Part shown: piece after piece, positions 19,026 through 27,439 of the stretch
Position numbering within the stretch: the stretch's first letter is position 1
Layout: every line of letters starts with the position of its first letter
DNA from: Devosia beringensis
GTDB taxonomy: Bacteria > Pseudomonadota > Alphaproteobacteria > Rhizobiales > Devosiaceae
Length of the DNA: 64,000 bases
Direction: 5' to 3'
Assembly (NCBI RefSeq): GCF_014926585.1
Contig: NZ_CP045422.1
Location: 744,001 to 808,000 of the forward strand
Notes under the pieces: generated by a model
Databases searched by the model: none
The model's input: only the letters and a program-made list of their open reading frames with translations
Told to the model about the DNA's origin: nothing
Position numbers and translations under genes: made by a program

Positions 19026-19150
19026 AAGTCATCAGGAAACGGGATCGGCGGCAAAACCGACCCGGGAGATGGCACGCGCTCGCAAAAGCAAAACGTACCA
19101 ACCTTGGAGGTGCCGACCGCAGCGATGCGGCCGGCGCAATTCATATTAAC
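18992..19150 (-). ncRNA. Candidate structured 3'-UTR RNA downstream of the DUF1127 gene
   Basis: Between the DUF1127 stop and a terminator, the minus strand can fold into three hairpins: 9-bp stem with a 4-base loop (19113-19134), 7-bp stem (19041-19063), and the terminator stem (18999-19025). A single-stranded ACCUCC (complement of 19106-19111) sits between the first two, an anti-Shine-Dalgarno-like sequence. Known precedent: in Rhodobacter, CcsR sRNAs with CCUCC motifs are processed from the 3' UTR of a DUF1127 gene. The RNA here is inferred from structure and position; its 5' end is unknown. Confidence 0.4.
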
Positions 19151-19153
19151 GGC

Positions 19154-19414
19154 CTAGAGCCGGGCGTTGCGGGCGCGGGCGGCGTTGAGCACATGCTCGG
19201 TGCCGCCATAGGCGCGGGTCGACAGCGCAGCAGTGATGTCGGCCCGGGTAATGCCCAGGTCATCGAGGCGGCCGGAGTCGAGTGCCAGCAAGGCGGTCAG
19301 CGCGGTCCGGCGGGTACGGGCGGCGTTTGCCTCGGCGATCCAGCGCGCAAGCGCAGCAAGGGGACTAGACGAGGCGGCCGCTGGTGACCGCTCGCCGGAA
19401 AGCGAGATAGCCAT
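19154..19414 (-). CDS. DUF1127 domain small protein
   Basis: An 86-residue protein whose C-terminal half carries the DUF1127 pattern (ALTALLALDSGRLDDLGITRADI, residues about 40-62), rich in Arg and Leu. Members are linked to stress responses and RNA turnover in several alphaproteobacteria, but the function here is not shown. The ATG at 19414 is chosen since GGAG lies seven bases upstream; the longer frame has no such site. It is divergent from a LysR regulator and followed by a structured region and terminator. Confidence 0.8.
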   Translation of the reverse strand: MAISLSGERSPAAASSSPLAALARWIAEANAARTRRTALTALLALDSGRLDDLGITRADITAALSTRAYGGTEHVLNAARARNARL

Positions 19415-19525
19415 GGGAATTCTCCACTCATGGGTTGCGCCAACGGGAGGTTGGCGACGCAGCGCCAGAGGTGCTGGAGCCGATGACAGCAAAATACCGC
19501 TCTGGACATTCATTCGTCCAACAAA

Positions 19526-19538
19526 TAGATTTCATCTA
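19526..19538. promoter_or_regulatory. Candidate LysR operator (T-N11-A palindrome)
   Basis: TAGAT-TTC-ATCTA is an inverted repeat with the T-N11-A form typical of LysR-type binding sites. It lies 30 bp before the LysR start and 112 bp before the divergent DUF1127 start, where such regulators usually bind to control both genes. Confidence 0.5.
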
Positions 19539-19567
19539 CTTCATCAATTTGAGTGATGTGAGGGGCC

Positions 19568-20458
19568 ATGGCCGCACCGCTTGATCTGGACCAGTTGCAG
19601 AGCTTCTGCGCCATTGCCGATTGCGGCAGCTTCACCGAAGCGGCGCGGCGGGTGAACAAGACCCAATCGGCCGTGTCGATGCAGATCAAGCGACTCGAGG
19701 AGCGGCTGGGCCAGTCGTTGCTGGCGCGTGACGGGCGCAGCGTGACTCTGACCGCCCATGGCGACGCGCTCTATGCCCGGGCACGCAAGATGCTGCGCAC
19801 CAATGCCGAAATCATGGATCATTTTTCCGATGGCGTGCTGGCCGGCTCGATCCGCTTCGGCGTGCCGGACGACTATGCGGTGCGGCTGCTGCCCGTCATT
19901 TTGTCGAGCTTCCAGCGGACGCATCCGCGGATTGCAGTCGACGTGGCCTGCATGGCCTCGGAGGAACTGCTCAACGGCATGCGGGCGGGTCGCTATGACC
20001 TCATCGTCTTCACGCAGGGAACCGAGCAGAATTACGGCGAATTGTTCCGCACCGAAAAGATGCACTGGGTGACCAGCCATGGCGGGCGGGCCCTGGCCAG
20101 CGAGCCGGTTGCCATTGCCTGCGGGCCGTCATGCTGCATCTGGCGCAAGGATGCGCTGGCGGCCCTCGATCGCACCGGCAAGGACTATCGCGTCGCTTAC
20201 ACGTCATCGAACGCCACGGCGATTTCGAGCGCCGTGCTGTCGGACCTGGCTATCGGCTTCCTGCCCGAGAGCGCGTTGCAGCCGGGCATGCGGGTGATCA
20301 GCGATGATTATGGGCTGCCGCGGCTGGGCGATGCGCAGATCGCGCTGATGCGGGCCAGCCACGCCTATGGCGGCATCTATGACGCGCTGGCTAGCCATAT
20401 CGTGCAGTCCATGGGGAACCTGCAAACCGCCCTGCCCGACGCAGAAGCTGCGGAGTAA
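19568..20458 (+). CDS. LysR family transcriptional regulator (LrhA-like)
   Basis: A 296-residue LysR-type regulator. The N-terminal winged helix-turn-helix reads LDQLQSFCAIADCGSFTEAARRVNKTQSAVSMQIKRLEERLG, followed by an effector-binding domain (IRFGVPDDYAVRLLPVILSSF). The QSAVSMQIKRLE segment resembles the LrhA group. GAGGGG precedes the ATG. It is divergent from the DUF1127 gene, which is its most likely target along with itself; the effector is unknown. Confidence 0.92.
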   Translation: MAAPLDLDQLQSFCAIADCGSFTEAARRVNKTQSAVSMQIKRLEERLGQSLLARDGRSVTLTAHGDALYARARKMLRTNAEIMDHFSDGVLAGSIRFGVPDDYAVRLLPVILSSFQRTHPRIAVDVACMASEELLNGMRAGRYDLIVFTQGTEQNYGELFRTEKMHWVTSHGGRALASEPVAIACGPSCCIWRKDALAALDRTGKDYRVAYTSSNATAISSAVLSDLAIGFLPESALQPGMRVISDDYGLPRLGDAQIALMRASHAYGGIYDALASHIVQSMGNLQTALPDAEAAE

Positions 20459-20488
20459 GCCGGCGCGGCTCTTGACCTGCCCCGGCCG

Positions 20489-22120
20489 ATGTCGCACCAA
20501 CGCAGGATGGCCGACATCCTCACCAATGCCACCGAATTCAGCGTCAGCGAAATTGCCCAAGCGGTCAAACGCACCGTCGAGGACGAGTTTGGCCATGTGC
20601 GCGTGCGCGGCGAGATATCCGGCTTTCGCGGCCAGCATTCCTCGGGCCACGCCTATTTCACCCTCAAGGACGAGGGGGCGGCCATCGACGCCGTCGTGTG
20701 GAAGGGCAATTACGCCAAGCTGAGCTTCAAGCCTCAAGAAGGGCTCGAGGTCATCGCCACCGGGCGGCTGACCACCTTCCCGCGTTCGAGCAAATACCAG
20801 ATCGTCATCGACAATATCGAGCCGGCCGGGGCCGGGGCGTTGATGGCACTGCTCGAGGAACGCAAGCGCAAGCTGGCCGCCGAGGGCCTGTTCGACCGCG
20901 AGCGCAAGCGGGCCCTGCCCTATCTGCCGCGGGTCATCGGCGTCATCACCTCGCCTACCGGGGCGGTGATCCGCGATATCCTGCATCGCCTGGCCGACCG
21001 CTTTCCCAGCCATGTCATGGTGTGGCCGGTGCGGGTGCAGGGCGATACCTGTGCGACCGAAGTGGTCAATGCCATCGAAGGCTTCAATGCCATGGTGCCG
21101 GGCGGGGTCATGCCGCGGCCGGACCTGCTGATCGTGGCGCGCGGCGGCGGCTCGATCGAGGACCTGTGGGGCTTCAACGAGGAAGCGGTGGTGCGCGCCG
21201 TTGCCGCCAGCGGCATTCCGATCATTTCGGCCGTCGGCCACGAGACCGATACGACGCTGATCGACTATGCTGCCGACATGCGGGCACCGACGCCGACGGC
21301 GGCCGCCGAGGCGGCCGTGCCGGTGCGGATCGAACTGGTCGGCTATGTCGACGATCTGGGCGGAAGGCAGCGGCAGGCCACGCGACGGGTGGCAGCCAGT
21401 GCCCGCGACCGGCTGCGGGCGGCGGTGGCCGGCATGCCCCGGCCGGGGGACCTGGTGGCGCTGCAGCGCCAGCAACTCGATCATGCGGCAGCCAACCTCC
21501 TGGGCAATCTGCGCCACTCGGTGCAGTCGCTGCGGCTGCGCTATGCGCGCACCGATTCCAAGCTGACGCCGCGCCTGCTGCAGGGACAGCGCCAGGAAGC
21601 TGCCGAGAGGCTGCGCAACCTGTCGCTGCGCGCCGAGACCGGGCTGCGAAAGACGGTGGACCGGACGCGTCTAACTTACGATCCGCGCGCGGCGCAGCTG
21701 GGCACTTCGATGGTGCGGCTAGTGGAGCGCAAACAGGCGCAATTGGCCCGCATAGCGCCGCAGCTATCCCCGACTACGCTCAAGGCCGAGCTACGCCATG
21801 CGCATAGCCAGCTCAGCCCGCTGGCGGCCCGGATGCGCGCCGGCATGGCGCTGGGTCTGGGTGACAGCCGCACCGCTTTGGGGCAATGGGGCAAGCTTCT
21901 GGCCTCGCTTAGTTACAAAAGCGTACTTGCGCGCGGATATGCGGTGATCAAGGATGTGGACGGCAACCTGGTCCAGCAGCGGGCCAATCTGTCTGCCGGT
22001 GATATGGTGGCCATCGAATTTGCCGATGGAGCGGTCGGCGCGACAATTGCAGGCAGTCCGGTGATCAAGAAGAAACCACGCGACCAACAGGGCAGCGGCG
22101 CGCAGGAAAGCCTCTTCTGA
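20489..22120 (+). CDS. xseA: Exodeoxyribonuclease VII large subunit
   Basis: A 543-residue subunit of the single-strand-specific exonuclease VII used in mismatch and recombination repair. The N-terminal OB fold (VRVRGEISGFRGQHSSGHAYFTLKDEGA), the catalytic region with GVITSPTGAVIRDILHRL and ARGGGSIEDLWGFNEE and GHETDTTLIDYAADMRAPTPTAAAE, then a long helical segment and the C-terminal SYKSVLARGYAVI are in the expected order. The ATG at 20507 is an alternative start; neither has a strong ribosome site. xseB is not in the window. Confidence 0.95.
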   Translation: MSHQRRMADILTNATEFSVSEIAQAVKRTVEDEFGHVRVRGEISGFRGQHSSGHAYFTLKDEGAAIDAVVWKGNYAKLSFKPQEGLEVIATGRLTTFPRSSKYQIVIDNIEPAGAGALMALLEERKRKLAAEGLFDRERKRALPYLPRVIGVITSPTGAVIRDILHRLADRFPSHVMVWPVRVQGDTCATEVVNAIEGFNAMVPGGVMPRPDLLIVARGGGSIEDLWGFNEEAVVRAVAASGIPIISAVGHETDTTLIDYAADMRAPTPTAAAEAAVPVRIELVGYVDDLGGRQRQATRRVAASARDRLRAAVAGMPRPGDLVALQRQQLDHAAANLLGNLRHSVQSLRLRYARTDSKLTPRLLQGQRQEAAERLRNLSLRAETGLRKTVDRTRLTYDPRAAQLGTSMVRLVERKQAQLARIAPQLSPTTLKAELRHAHSQLSPLAARMRAGMALGLGDSRTALGQWGKLLASLSYKSVLARGYAVIKDVDGNLVQQRANLSAGDMVAIEFADGAVGATIAGSPVIKKKPRDQQGSGAQESLF

Positions 22121-22166
22121 ACGACATGAAAGCTCGCTATATCACTCAGGCCGAAGGATTTTCAGC

Positions 22167-22388
22167 ATGAACATTTTTGACAAGAATATTGCCCCTGCCG
22201 AGGCCGTGATCCGTTACCTGGACGGCGACTATGTCGTGCTCAAGCCGGGCAGTTTTGCCCGCTGCGCCATTACCGGCAAGCCGATCCCGCTCGATGAGTT
22301 GTTTTACTGGAATGTTGACCGGCAGGAGGCCTATGCCGATGCCACGGTCGCGAACACCGCGTTCGAACGGTTTGGCCTGGGCGCCTGA
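22167..22388 (+). CDS. DUF2093 family protein
   Basis: A 73-residue protein matching the DUF2093 pattern common in Rhizobiales (AEAVIRYLDGDYVVLKPGSFARCAITGKPIPLDELFYWNVDRQEAY). It carries one cysteine in RCAITGKPI. Function unknown. It overlaps the start of the next gene by one base and follows xseA by 46 bp, so the three genes are probably one transcript. Confidence 0.85.
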   Translation: MNIFDKNIAPAEAVIRYLDGDYVVLKPGSFARCAITGKPIPLDELFYWNVDRQEAYADATVANTAFERFGLGA

Positions 22389-23542
22389 TGGTCGAGGAAG
22401 CGTCTGCCTCACGTCGTCGTTTCCTTTTCATATCCAACGGCCACGGCGAAGACTGGATTGCCGCGGCCATCGTTGCCCGCCTGCCGCGATCGATCGAGGT
22501 GGAAGCCTATCCGATGATCGGCGCAGGCAATGCCTATACCGGTGTCTGCCCGATGGTGGGCCCGCGCGCCACACTTGCCTCGGAAGGCTGGCGCAACGTC
22601 AAGGGATCACTGCAGCGCGACCTGGCCAATGGCGGGCTGATGACCGTGCCGCCCGCCCTGCGCTTCCTGCGCAGCATCCGCGGCAAGTATGAGCGCATTG
22701 TCGTGGTCGGCGATGTCACCGGCGTGCTGGCGGCCTATGCCACCGGCCATCGGGACCTGATCTATCTTGATGTCTACAAGACCGGCGCCGCCCGGCTCTA
22801 TTCGGCCGCCGAGCGCTTCATCATCAAGCGCGCCTGCAGCACGGTGTTCTGCCGCGCCGACAGCCTGGCGCAGACCCTGCATGATGCGGGCGTCGATGCC
22901 CGCTCCGCCGGCAATGTGATGATGGATACCATTCCCCATGGTGGCTATGACGCGGCGTGCCGGCGCAGTAGGCCCCTGGCCGTCACGCTGCTGCCGGGCA
23001 GCCGGGCGCTGACCTCGGAGAGCTTCGAGCTGCAGATCGATGCGCTGCGCACGCTGCCGGAAGCGGAACGGCCCGATATCTTCCTCGCGGTGGCCGGCGG
23101 CATCAATATCGATGACCTGGCCAAGAAGACCGGATTGCGGCGGACCCATATGCTGAGCGTCGAACCGGACGATCTGGGCGAGCTCACCGATGGCACGCTG
23201 ACCGTCCACATGGCCCGCGGCGGGGCAATGGGCAATCTGCTCGAAGCCTCGGACGTGGTGCTGTCGCAGGCAGGGACGGCGACGGTGCAGGCTTTGGGCC
23301 TGGGCCGGCCGGTCATCACCTTCGTCAATCCGCGCGACCGGCGTTCACGCTTCAGCGACGAGCAGAAGCTGTTCGGCGATGCCCGCACCGTGGTGCCGGC
23401 CGATGCTGCCGCGATCGGCGGTGCCGTGCGGCAGCTGTTGGGCAATGATGAAGAGCGGCGGCGGCTGGCCAATCTGGGCCGCCAGCGCATCGGTGGCCCA
23501 GGCGCGATGCAGGCGATATTGGAGGCGCTGGAGGCCCCTTAG
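22388..23542 (+). CDS. Lipid-A-disaccharide synthase-related glycosyltransferase-like protein
   Basis: A 384-residue protein related to LpxB but of the separate LpxB-like group found in cyanobacteria and some alphaproteobacteria. Seen: an N-terminal SNGHGEDWIAAAIV, a central LLPGSRALTSESF, and the C-terminal donor-binding region VVLSQAGTATVQALGLGRPVITF. No membrane segment is evident. It may modify an envelope lipid, but no substrate is known, and a true lpxB would normally sit with lpxA and fabZ, which are absent here. The start overlaps the DUF2093 stop. Confidence 0.78.
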   Translation: MVEEASASRRRFLFISNGHGEDWIAAAIVARLPRSIEVEAYPMIGAGNAYTGVCPMVGPRATLASEGWRNVKGSLQRDLANGGLMTVPPALRFLRSIRGKYERIVVVGDVTGVLAAYATGHRDLIYLDVYKTGAARLYSAAERFIIKRACSTVFCRADSLAQTLHDAGVDARSAGNVMMDTIPHGGYDAACRRSRPLAVTLLPGSRALTSESFELQIDALRTLPEAERPDIFLAVAGGINIDDLAKKTGLRRTHMLSVEPDDLGELTDGTLTVHMARGGAMGNLLEASDVVLSQAGTATVQALGLGRPVITFVNPRDRRSRFSDEQKLFGDARTVVPADAAAIGGAVRQLLGNDEERRRLANLGRQRIGGPGAMQAILEALEAP

Positions 23543-23561
23543 GCCCCCAGCGCGACCCGGC

Positions 23562-23807
23562 CTACTTCTTGTCGGTCTGCGGATCGAGCAGGCGGTGCAG
23601 GTGCACGATGAAATAGCGCGTCTGCGCGCTGTCCACGGTCATCTGCGCCTTCTGCTTCCAGGCGACCAGCGCGCTGGCATAATTGGGATAGAGACCGACG
23701 ATATCGACCTTGTCGAGATCGGCGAAGGTCACGCCCTCAATGCTGGAGAGTTCGCCCCCGATCACCAGGTGCAGCAATTGTTCCTTGGGGACGTTGTTTT
23801 CAGCCAT
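23562..23807 (-). CDS. DUF4170 family protein
   Basis: An 81-residue soluble protein of a family restricted mainly to Alphaproteobacteria (LLHLVIGGELSSIEGVTFADLDKVDIVGLYPNYASALVAWKQKAQ, then YFIVHLHRLLDP). Function unknown. It lies 3 bp after the CysQ-like gene on the same strand, an association seen often in Rhizobiales, so the two are probably cotranscribed. Confidence 0.85.
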   Translation of the reverse strand: MAENNVPKEQLLHLVIGGELSSIEGVTFADLDKVDIVGLYPNYASALVAWKQKAQMTVDSAQTRYFIVHLHRLLDPQTDKK

Positions 23808-23810
23808 GGG

Positions 23811-24665
23811 TCATATCCGTTCATCGGTCGGTTGAGAGTGTGCGGTCGGCGCCGCTTCATCCGGGGGGCAGCCATAGACCTCGATCAGCGCGGCATGCAG
23901 CAGCGGTTTTAGGCTCATGTCACCCAAAGCCGCAAGCGCCCCGTGGCGCACATCACGTCTGTTGAATTGCGGGAAGCCGCGGCAGACATCGGCAATGTCG
24001 ATGCCGCATTCATCCAGGATGACAGTAGCGGCAGCGATATCCCAATCCTGGCTGCCGCGGCGGCTGACCACGGCGTCGAGCTTGCCGGTAGCTACCTGGA
24101 CCAGGCGATAGGCGAGCGAGGGATAATGCGGGCCGCGGGTATAGTTGAGGCCGGCCTGCTGCAATTGCTGATGCACGGCGCCGGCGGCGGGAATGACCGG
24201 CGGCGCGCCGGGGCGACGGCGGCGCTGGATGGGCTTGCCATTGAGCCGGCTGCCCTCGCCCCTGACCGCCTCATAGAGTTCATCGCGCATCGGTGCATAG
24301 ACAACGCCGGCGACGGGGACGCCATTCTCGACCACCGCCAGGCAGACCGTCCAGCTGTCCTCGCCGCGCAGGAAGCCGCGCGTGCCGTCGATGGGGTCGA
24401 CGATGAAGACGCGCTCGCAATCAAGGCGTGAAGGATTGTCGACGGTTTCCTCGCTCAGCCAGCCATAGGTGGGGCGCGCCTGCAGCAAGGCGGAGGCCAG
24501 ATAACGGTCCACCAGGATGTCGGCTTCGCTCACCGGGGAGGCATTTTCCTTGTTCCAGCTCTTTACTTCGCGCCGGAAGAAGCTGCTGGCAATGATGCCC
24601 GCTGCCACCGCCGAGGAGCGGAGCAGTTCGAGATCGTCGGCATAGGTGGTGGGCGGAATGGGCAT
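23811..24665 (-). CDS. cysQ: 3'(2'),5'-bisphosphate nucleotidase / inositol monophosphatase family
   Basis: A 284-residue metal-dependent phosphatase of the FIG superfamily. The metal sites are visible: WLSEETVDN (about residue 75) and VDPIDGTRGFLRGEDSW (about residues 92-108), and the C-terminal GSQDWDIAAATVILDE. This form is annotated as CysQ in Rhizobiales, which removes the 3' phosphate from PAP made in sulfate assimilation. Histidinol-phosphatase or inositol phosphatase activity cannot be excluded from sequence. Confidence 0.85.
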   Translation of the reverse strand: MPIPPTTYADDLELLRSSAVAAGIIASSFFRREVKSWNKENASPVSEADILVDRYLASALLQARPTYGWLSEETVDNPSRLDCERVFIVDPIDGTRGFLRGEDSWTVCLAVVENGVPVAGVVYAPMRDELYEAVRGEGSRLNGKPIQRRRRPGAPPVIPAAGAVHQQLQQAGLNYTRGPHYPSLAYRLVQVATGKLDAVVSRRGSQDWDIAAATVILDECGIDIADVCRGFPQFNRRDVRHGALAALGDMSLKPLLHAALIEVYGCPPDEAAPTAHSQPTDERI

Positions 24666-24933
24666 ATTCCGGGCCTTTTAGGCTTGCCCCGGCTTTTGGA
24701 CAAGAGGCCCCGACCATAGCACCCCCATCGGGCCGCAAAGGGCAGCGTTAACAGGCTGCCAAAGGGCTCGGTTAACCGGGTGCTACCTGGTGCAAGACAC
24801 TGCTAACCCTCTCGAAAAACAAGATAAACTTAACCCAACCGATTAAGGTGGCGGGTAAGTCCTGGCGCTATGTTGAGCCTACAAAGAGAGCACCAAAAAC
24901 CAGCTCTCGAAGTTGACAGGAAGGCATATTCAG

Positions 24934-25446
24934 ATGGTTCATGGCGTTGCAATGGAAGGGTCCTCGGTCGTTTTGGCTTTCGGCCGGCCCGCAGTGGCGG
25001 AGCGCCGGTTCGTTGCCGCAAACGACAACGGCCCCAAGGACCCGATCAAGACCGTCACCATACGCCGCATGCTCGAGCAGAGCGGCGTGGCGATCAAGAT
25101 CAAGGTGCCGGTCACCGAATTCATCGGCGTCGCCGTGGCGACCGCCATCTCGGAACAGGGCGTGCTGACCAGCTCGATCGAGCTGGTGCATTCCGATCAT
25201 GAACTCAACTACCGGGTGTTCGAGGAAGACGGCAATCACAACGTCGTCGCCGAATGGCAGAACTGGGGCAAGAAGCTCCGCCTGCCGCTGTTCATCAAGG
25301 CCGGTGACGGCGCCTATATGCCCTATAGCCAGCAGGTCGACGGCGTCATGGTTGGCTCGAGCCAGGCCCGCCGTAAGCTGGTGGCCGAGGCCGGTCGCCG
25401 CCCCCGCTTCCTCAACCGCCGCAAGCCCGGCCAGCTCGACGCCTAA
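24934..25446 (+). CDS. DUF6101 family protein
   Basis: A 170-residue soluble protein with a basic C-terminal tail (RRKLVAEAGRRPRFLNRRKPG). The middle part (KVPVTEFIGVAVATAI, SIELVHSDHELNYRVFEE, VVAEWQNWGKKLRLPLFI) fits the DUF6101 family of Rhizobiales. Function unknown. ATG at 24934 is preceded by AGGAAGG about nine bases upstream. A rho-independent terminator follows. The 268-bp upstream region is relatively AT-rich and should hold its promoter. Confidence 0.7.
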   Translation: MVHGVAMEGSSVVLAFGRPAVAERRFVAANDNGPKDPIKTVTIRRMLEQSGVAIKIKVPVTEFIGVAVATAISEQGVLTSSIELVHSDHELNYRVFEEDGNHNVVAEWQNWGKKLRLPLFIKAGDGAYMPYSQQVDGVMVGSSQARRKLVAEAGRRPRFLNRRKPGQLDA

Positions 25447-25473
25447 AGTTTACCTGCCTCCAAAGCACGTCTG

Positions 25474-25507
25474 AAGGGTTGACCGGTGGTGCGGTCAGCC
25501 CTTTTGG
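25474..25507 (+). terminator. Rho-independent terminator after DUF6101 gene
   Basis: AAGGGTTGACC (25474-25484) pairs with GGTCAGCCCTT (25493-25503) over 11 bp with one G-U pair, followed by TTTT and a second T-rich stretch. It lies 27 bp after the gene's stop. Confidence 0.85.
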
Positions 25508-25574
25508 CGTTTTACCCCGCTGGTTTTCCGCCAGGACAGGCATATGCTGACCCCGTCAGCGCCGGGAGGCCGAA

Positions 25575-26366
25575 ATGGTCGATAAGGGATTTGCGGGCAG
25601 CATCGCGCAGCACTACGACGATGGGCTGGCTTCGTTCATCTTTGATGACATCGCTGCCGATCTGGCCAGACGCGTCGCGGTCAGTGCCCCGCAGCGGGTT
25701 CTGGAGACGGCAGCGGGCACGGGCATTCTGACTCGGGCCCTGCGCCATGCCCTGCCCGCCGGTGCAGAACTGACGGCCACCGACATCAGTCCACCCATGC
25801 TCGATCTGGCACGGCTGCGTCTGGGCGGCGCAGACGTCGACTTTGTCATTGCTGACGCGACCGACCTGCCGTTTGCCGATGCCTCCTTCGATGCGTTGGC
25901 CTGCCAGCTCGGGGTGATGTTCTTTCCCGACAAGGCCCAGAGCTTCGCCGAAGCCAAGCGTGTACTGCGGCGCGGCGGGCTCTATTTCTTGAACGTCTGG
26001 GATGGTCACAAGTACAACCCGTTCGGGCGAATCTCCCACGCCGTCGTGGAAAGTTTCTTTCCGATCGATCCACCGCAGTTTCAGCGTATCCCGTTCTTTT
26101 ATCCATTCGAGGCAATCAAGGACGCGCTTTTGGACGCCGGGTTCCTGGAGATCACCGGCACCATCGTGCGTGCTGACAAGGCGCTGCCGGATGTCGCCCG
26201 CCTGGCTCGTGGCATTGTCTATGGCAGCCCGTTAATCGAGCAGATCAGAAGCCGTGGCACGGTCCCTGCCGAAATCATCCTTGCTGCCATGACGACCGCC
26301 TTCGCCAGCGAATTTGCATCGGGTAGCATGCCGCTGCAGGCGCTGGTCATGTCGGCTCGCGCCTGA
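25575..26366 (+). CDS. Class I SAM-dependent methyltransferase
   Basis: A 263-residue methyltransferase with motif I VLETAAGTGILTRAL (about residues 37-51), motif II ELTATDISPPMLDLAR and the UbiE-like FADASFDALACQLGVMFFPDKAQSFAEAKRVLRRGG. The later part is less conserved and the substrate cannot be assigned. It stands alone, convergent with ubiA three bases away. Confidence 0.85.
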   Translation: MVDKGFAGSIAQHYDDGLASFIFDDIAADLARRVAVSAPQRVLETAAGTGILTRALRHALPAGAELTATDISPPMLDLARLRLGGADVDFVIADATDLPFADASFDALACQLGVMFFPDKAQSFAEAKRVLRRGGLYFLNVWDGHKYNPFGRISHAVVESFFPIDPPQFQRIPFFYPFEAIKDALLDAGFLEITGTIVRADKALPDVARLARGIVYGSPLIEQIRSRGTVPAEIILAAMTTAFASEFASGSMPLQALVMSARA

Positions 26367-26369
26367 TTG

Positions 26370-27302
26370 CTACCAGACCCAATCGGCCAGAAGCGCCAGC
26401 GACAGGGCCACGCCGACATAGTGGTTGCTGTAGAAGCGCGCGCGCGGATTGTCCGGCTGGGCGGGATCGACAGTCCAGACCTGCCAGCCCAGCAGCGCGA
26501 TGGCCGCCAGCGACAGCACGGCAAAGATTAGGCCGCCGCCGACCAGCACCACTGCCGCGGCCCAGAGCATATAGGCGGCGAGATAGAGCACGGCGACGAC
26601 GGGGCGGACATGCTCGCCGAACAGCCGGGCGGTCGACTTGACGCCGATCAGCGCGTCGTCCTCGATATCCTGCAGCGCATAGAGCGTATCATATCCGATG
26701 ACCCAGAGGATGGTGCCGGCATAGAGCAGCACCGGCGCCCAGCTCAGGCCTCCGGTCTGGGAGCTCCAGCCGACCAGGGCTCCATAGGAAAAGGCGAGGC
26801 CGAGGAAAGCCTGCGGCCACCAGGTGATGCGCTTCATGAAGGGATAGATGGCCACCAGCACCAACGAGGCCACCGCGGCCCAGACGGTGAAGCGGTTGAA
26901 CTGGAACAGGACGGCCGAGGCCAGCAGGGCCTGGGCAACCATGAAATAGAGGGCGTCGCGGGCGGTAACCTGGCCGGAGGGAATCGGGCGCGAGCGGGTG
27001 CGGGCCACCTTGTCATCGATATCGCGGTCGACAATGTCGTTGAAGGTGCAGCCGGCGCCGCGCATCAGCACCGCGCCCACCAGCATGAGCAGGGCGGCGG
27101 GAAAGTCGAAGCCGCGCTCGGGCACGGCAATGGCGGCCAGGGCCAGACCCCAGATACAGGGCCAGAACAGCAGCCAGAAGCCGATCGGCCGATCCCAGCG
27201 CGCCAGGCGGGCATAGGGCTTGAGCCAATCGGGTGCATGACGATCGACCCAGTTGTCGGCCTGGGCATCGGCGACGGTGCTGGGCTGGTTGGCATCGGAC
27301 AT
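26370..27302 (-). CDS. ubiA: 4-hydroxybenzoate octaprenyltransferase
   Basis: A 310-residue inner-membrane prenyltransferase that attaches the polyprenyl tail to 4-hydroxybenzoate in ubiquinone synthesis. The first Asp-rich motif NDIVDRDIDDKVARTRSRPIPSG and the second YDTLYALQDIEDDALIGVKS are intact, with about eight hydrophobic helices. ATG at 27302 is chosen because AAGGAG lies eight bases upstream. It is divergent from rsmE, a usual Rhizobiales arrangement. Confidence 0.95.
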   Translation of the reverse strand: MSDANQPSTVADAQADNWVDRHAPDWLKPYARLARWDRPIGFWLLFWPCIWGLALAAIAVPERGFDFPAALLMLVGAVLMRGAGCTFNDIVDRDIDDKVARTRSRPIPSGQVTARDALYFMVAQALLASAVLFQFNRFTVWAAVASLVLVAIYPFMKRITWWPQAFLGLAFSYGALVGWSSQTGGLSWAPVLLYAGTILWVIGYDTLYALQDIEDDALIGVKSTARLFGEHVRPVVAVLYLAAYMLWAAAVVLVGGGLIFAVLSLAAIALLGWQVWTVDPAQPDNPRARFYSNHYVGVALSLALLADWVW

Positions 27303-27439
27303 GGGGACAACTCCTTGGCGCAAGCTCCCCGCCACGTGCAGAGAATCTTGAGGTCATTGATTAGCAGAAATTCTCGACGAGGCAGAATTGGCACCGTGGA
27401 AAGATGACAATGGGGGCGGCGCGATGGTATCAGCGGGCC

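Noticed and set aside
24830-24846. CtrA-like site TTAA-N9-TTAA ahead of the DUF6101 gene
   Set aside because: The spacer is nine bases; CtrA sites require seven.
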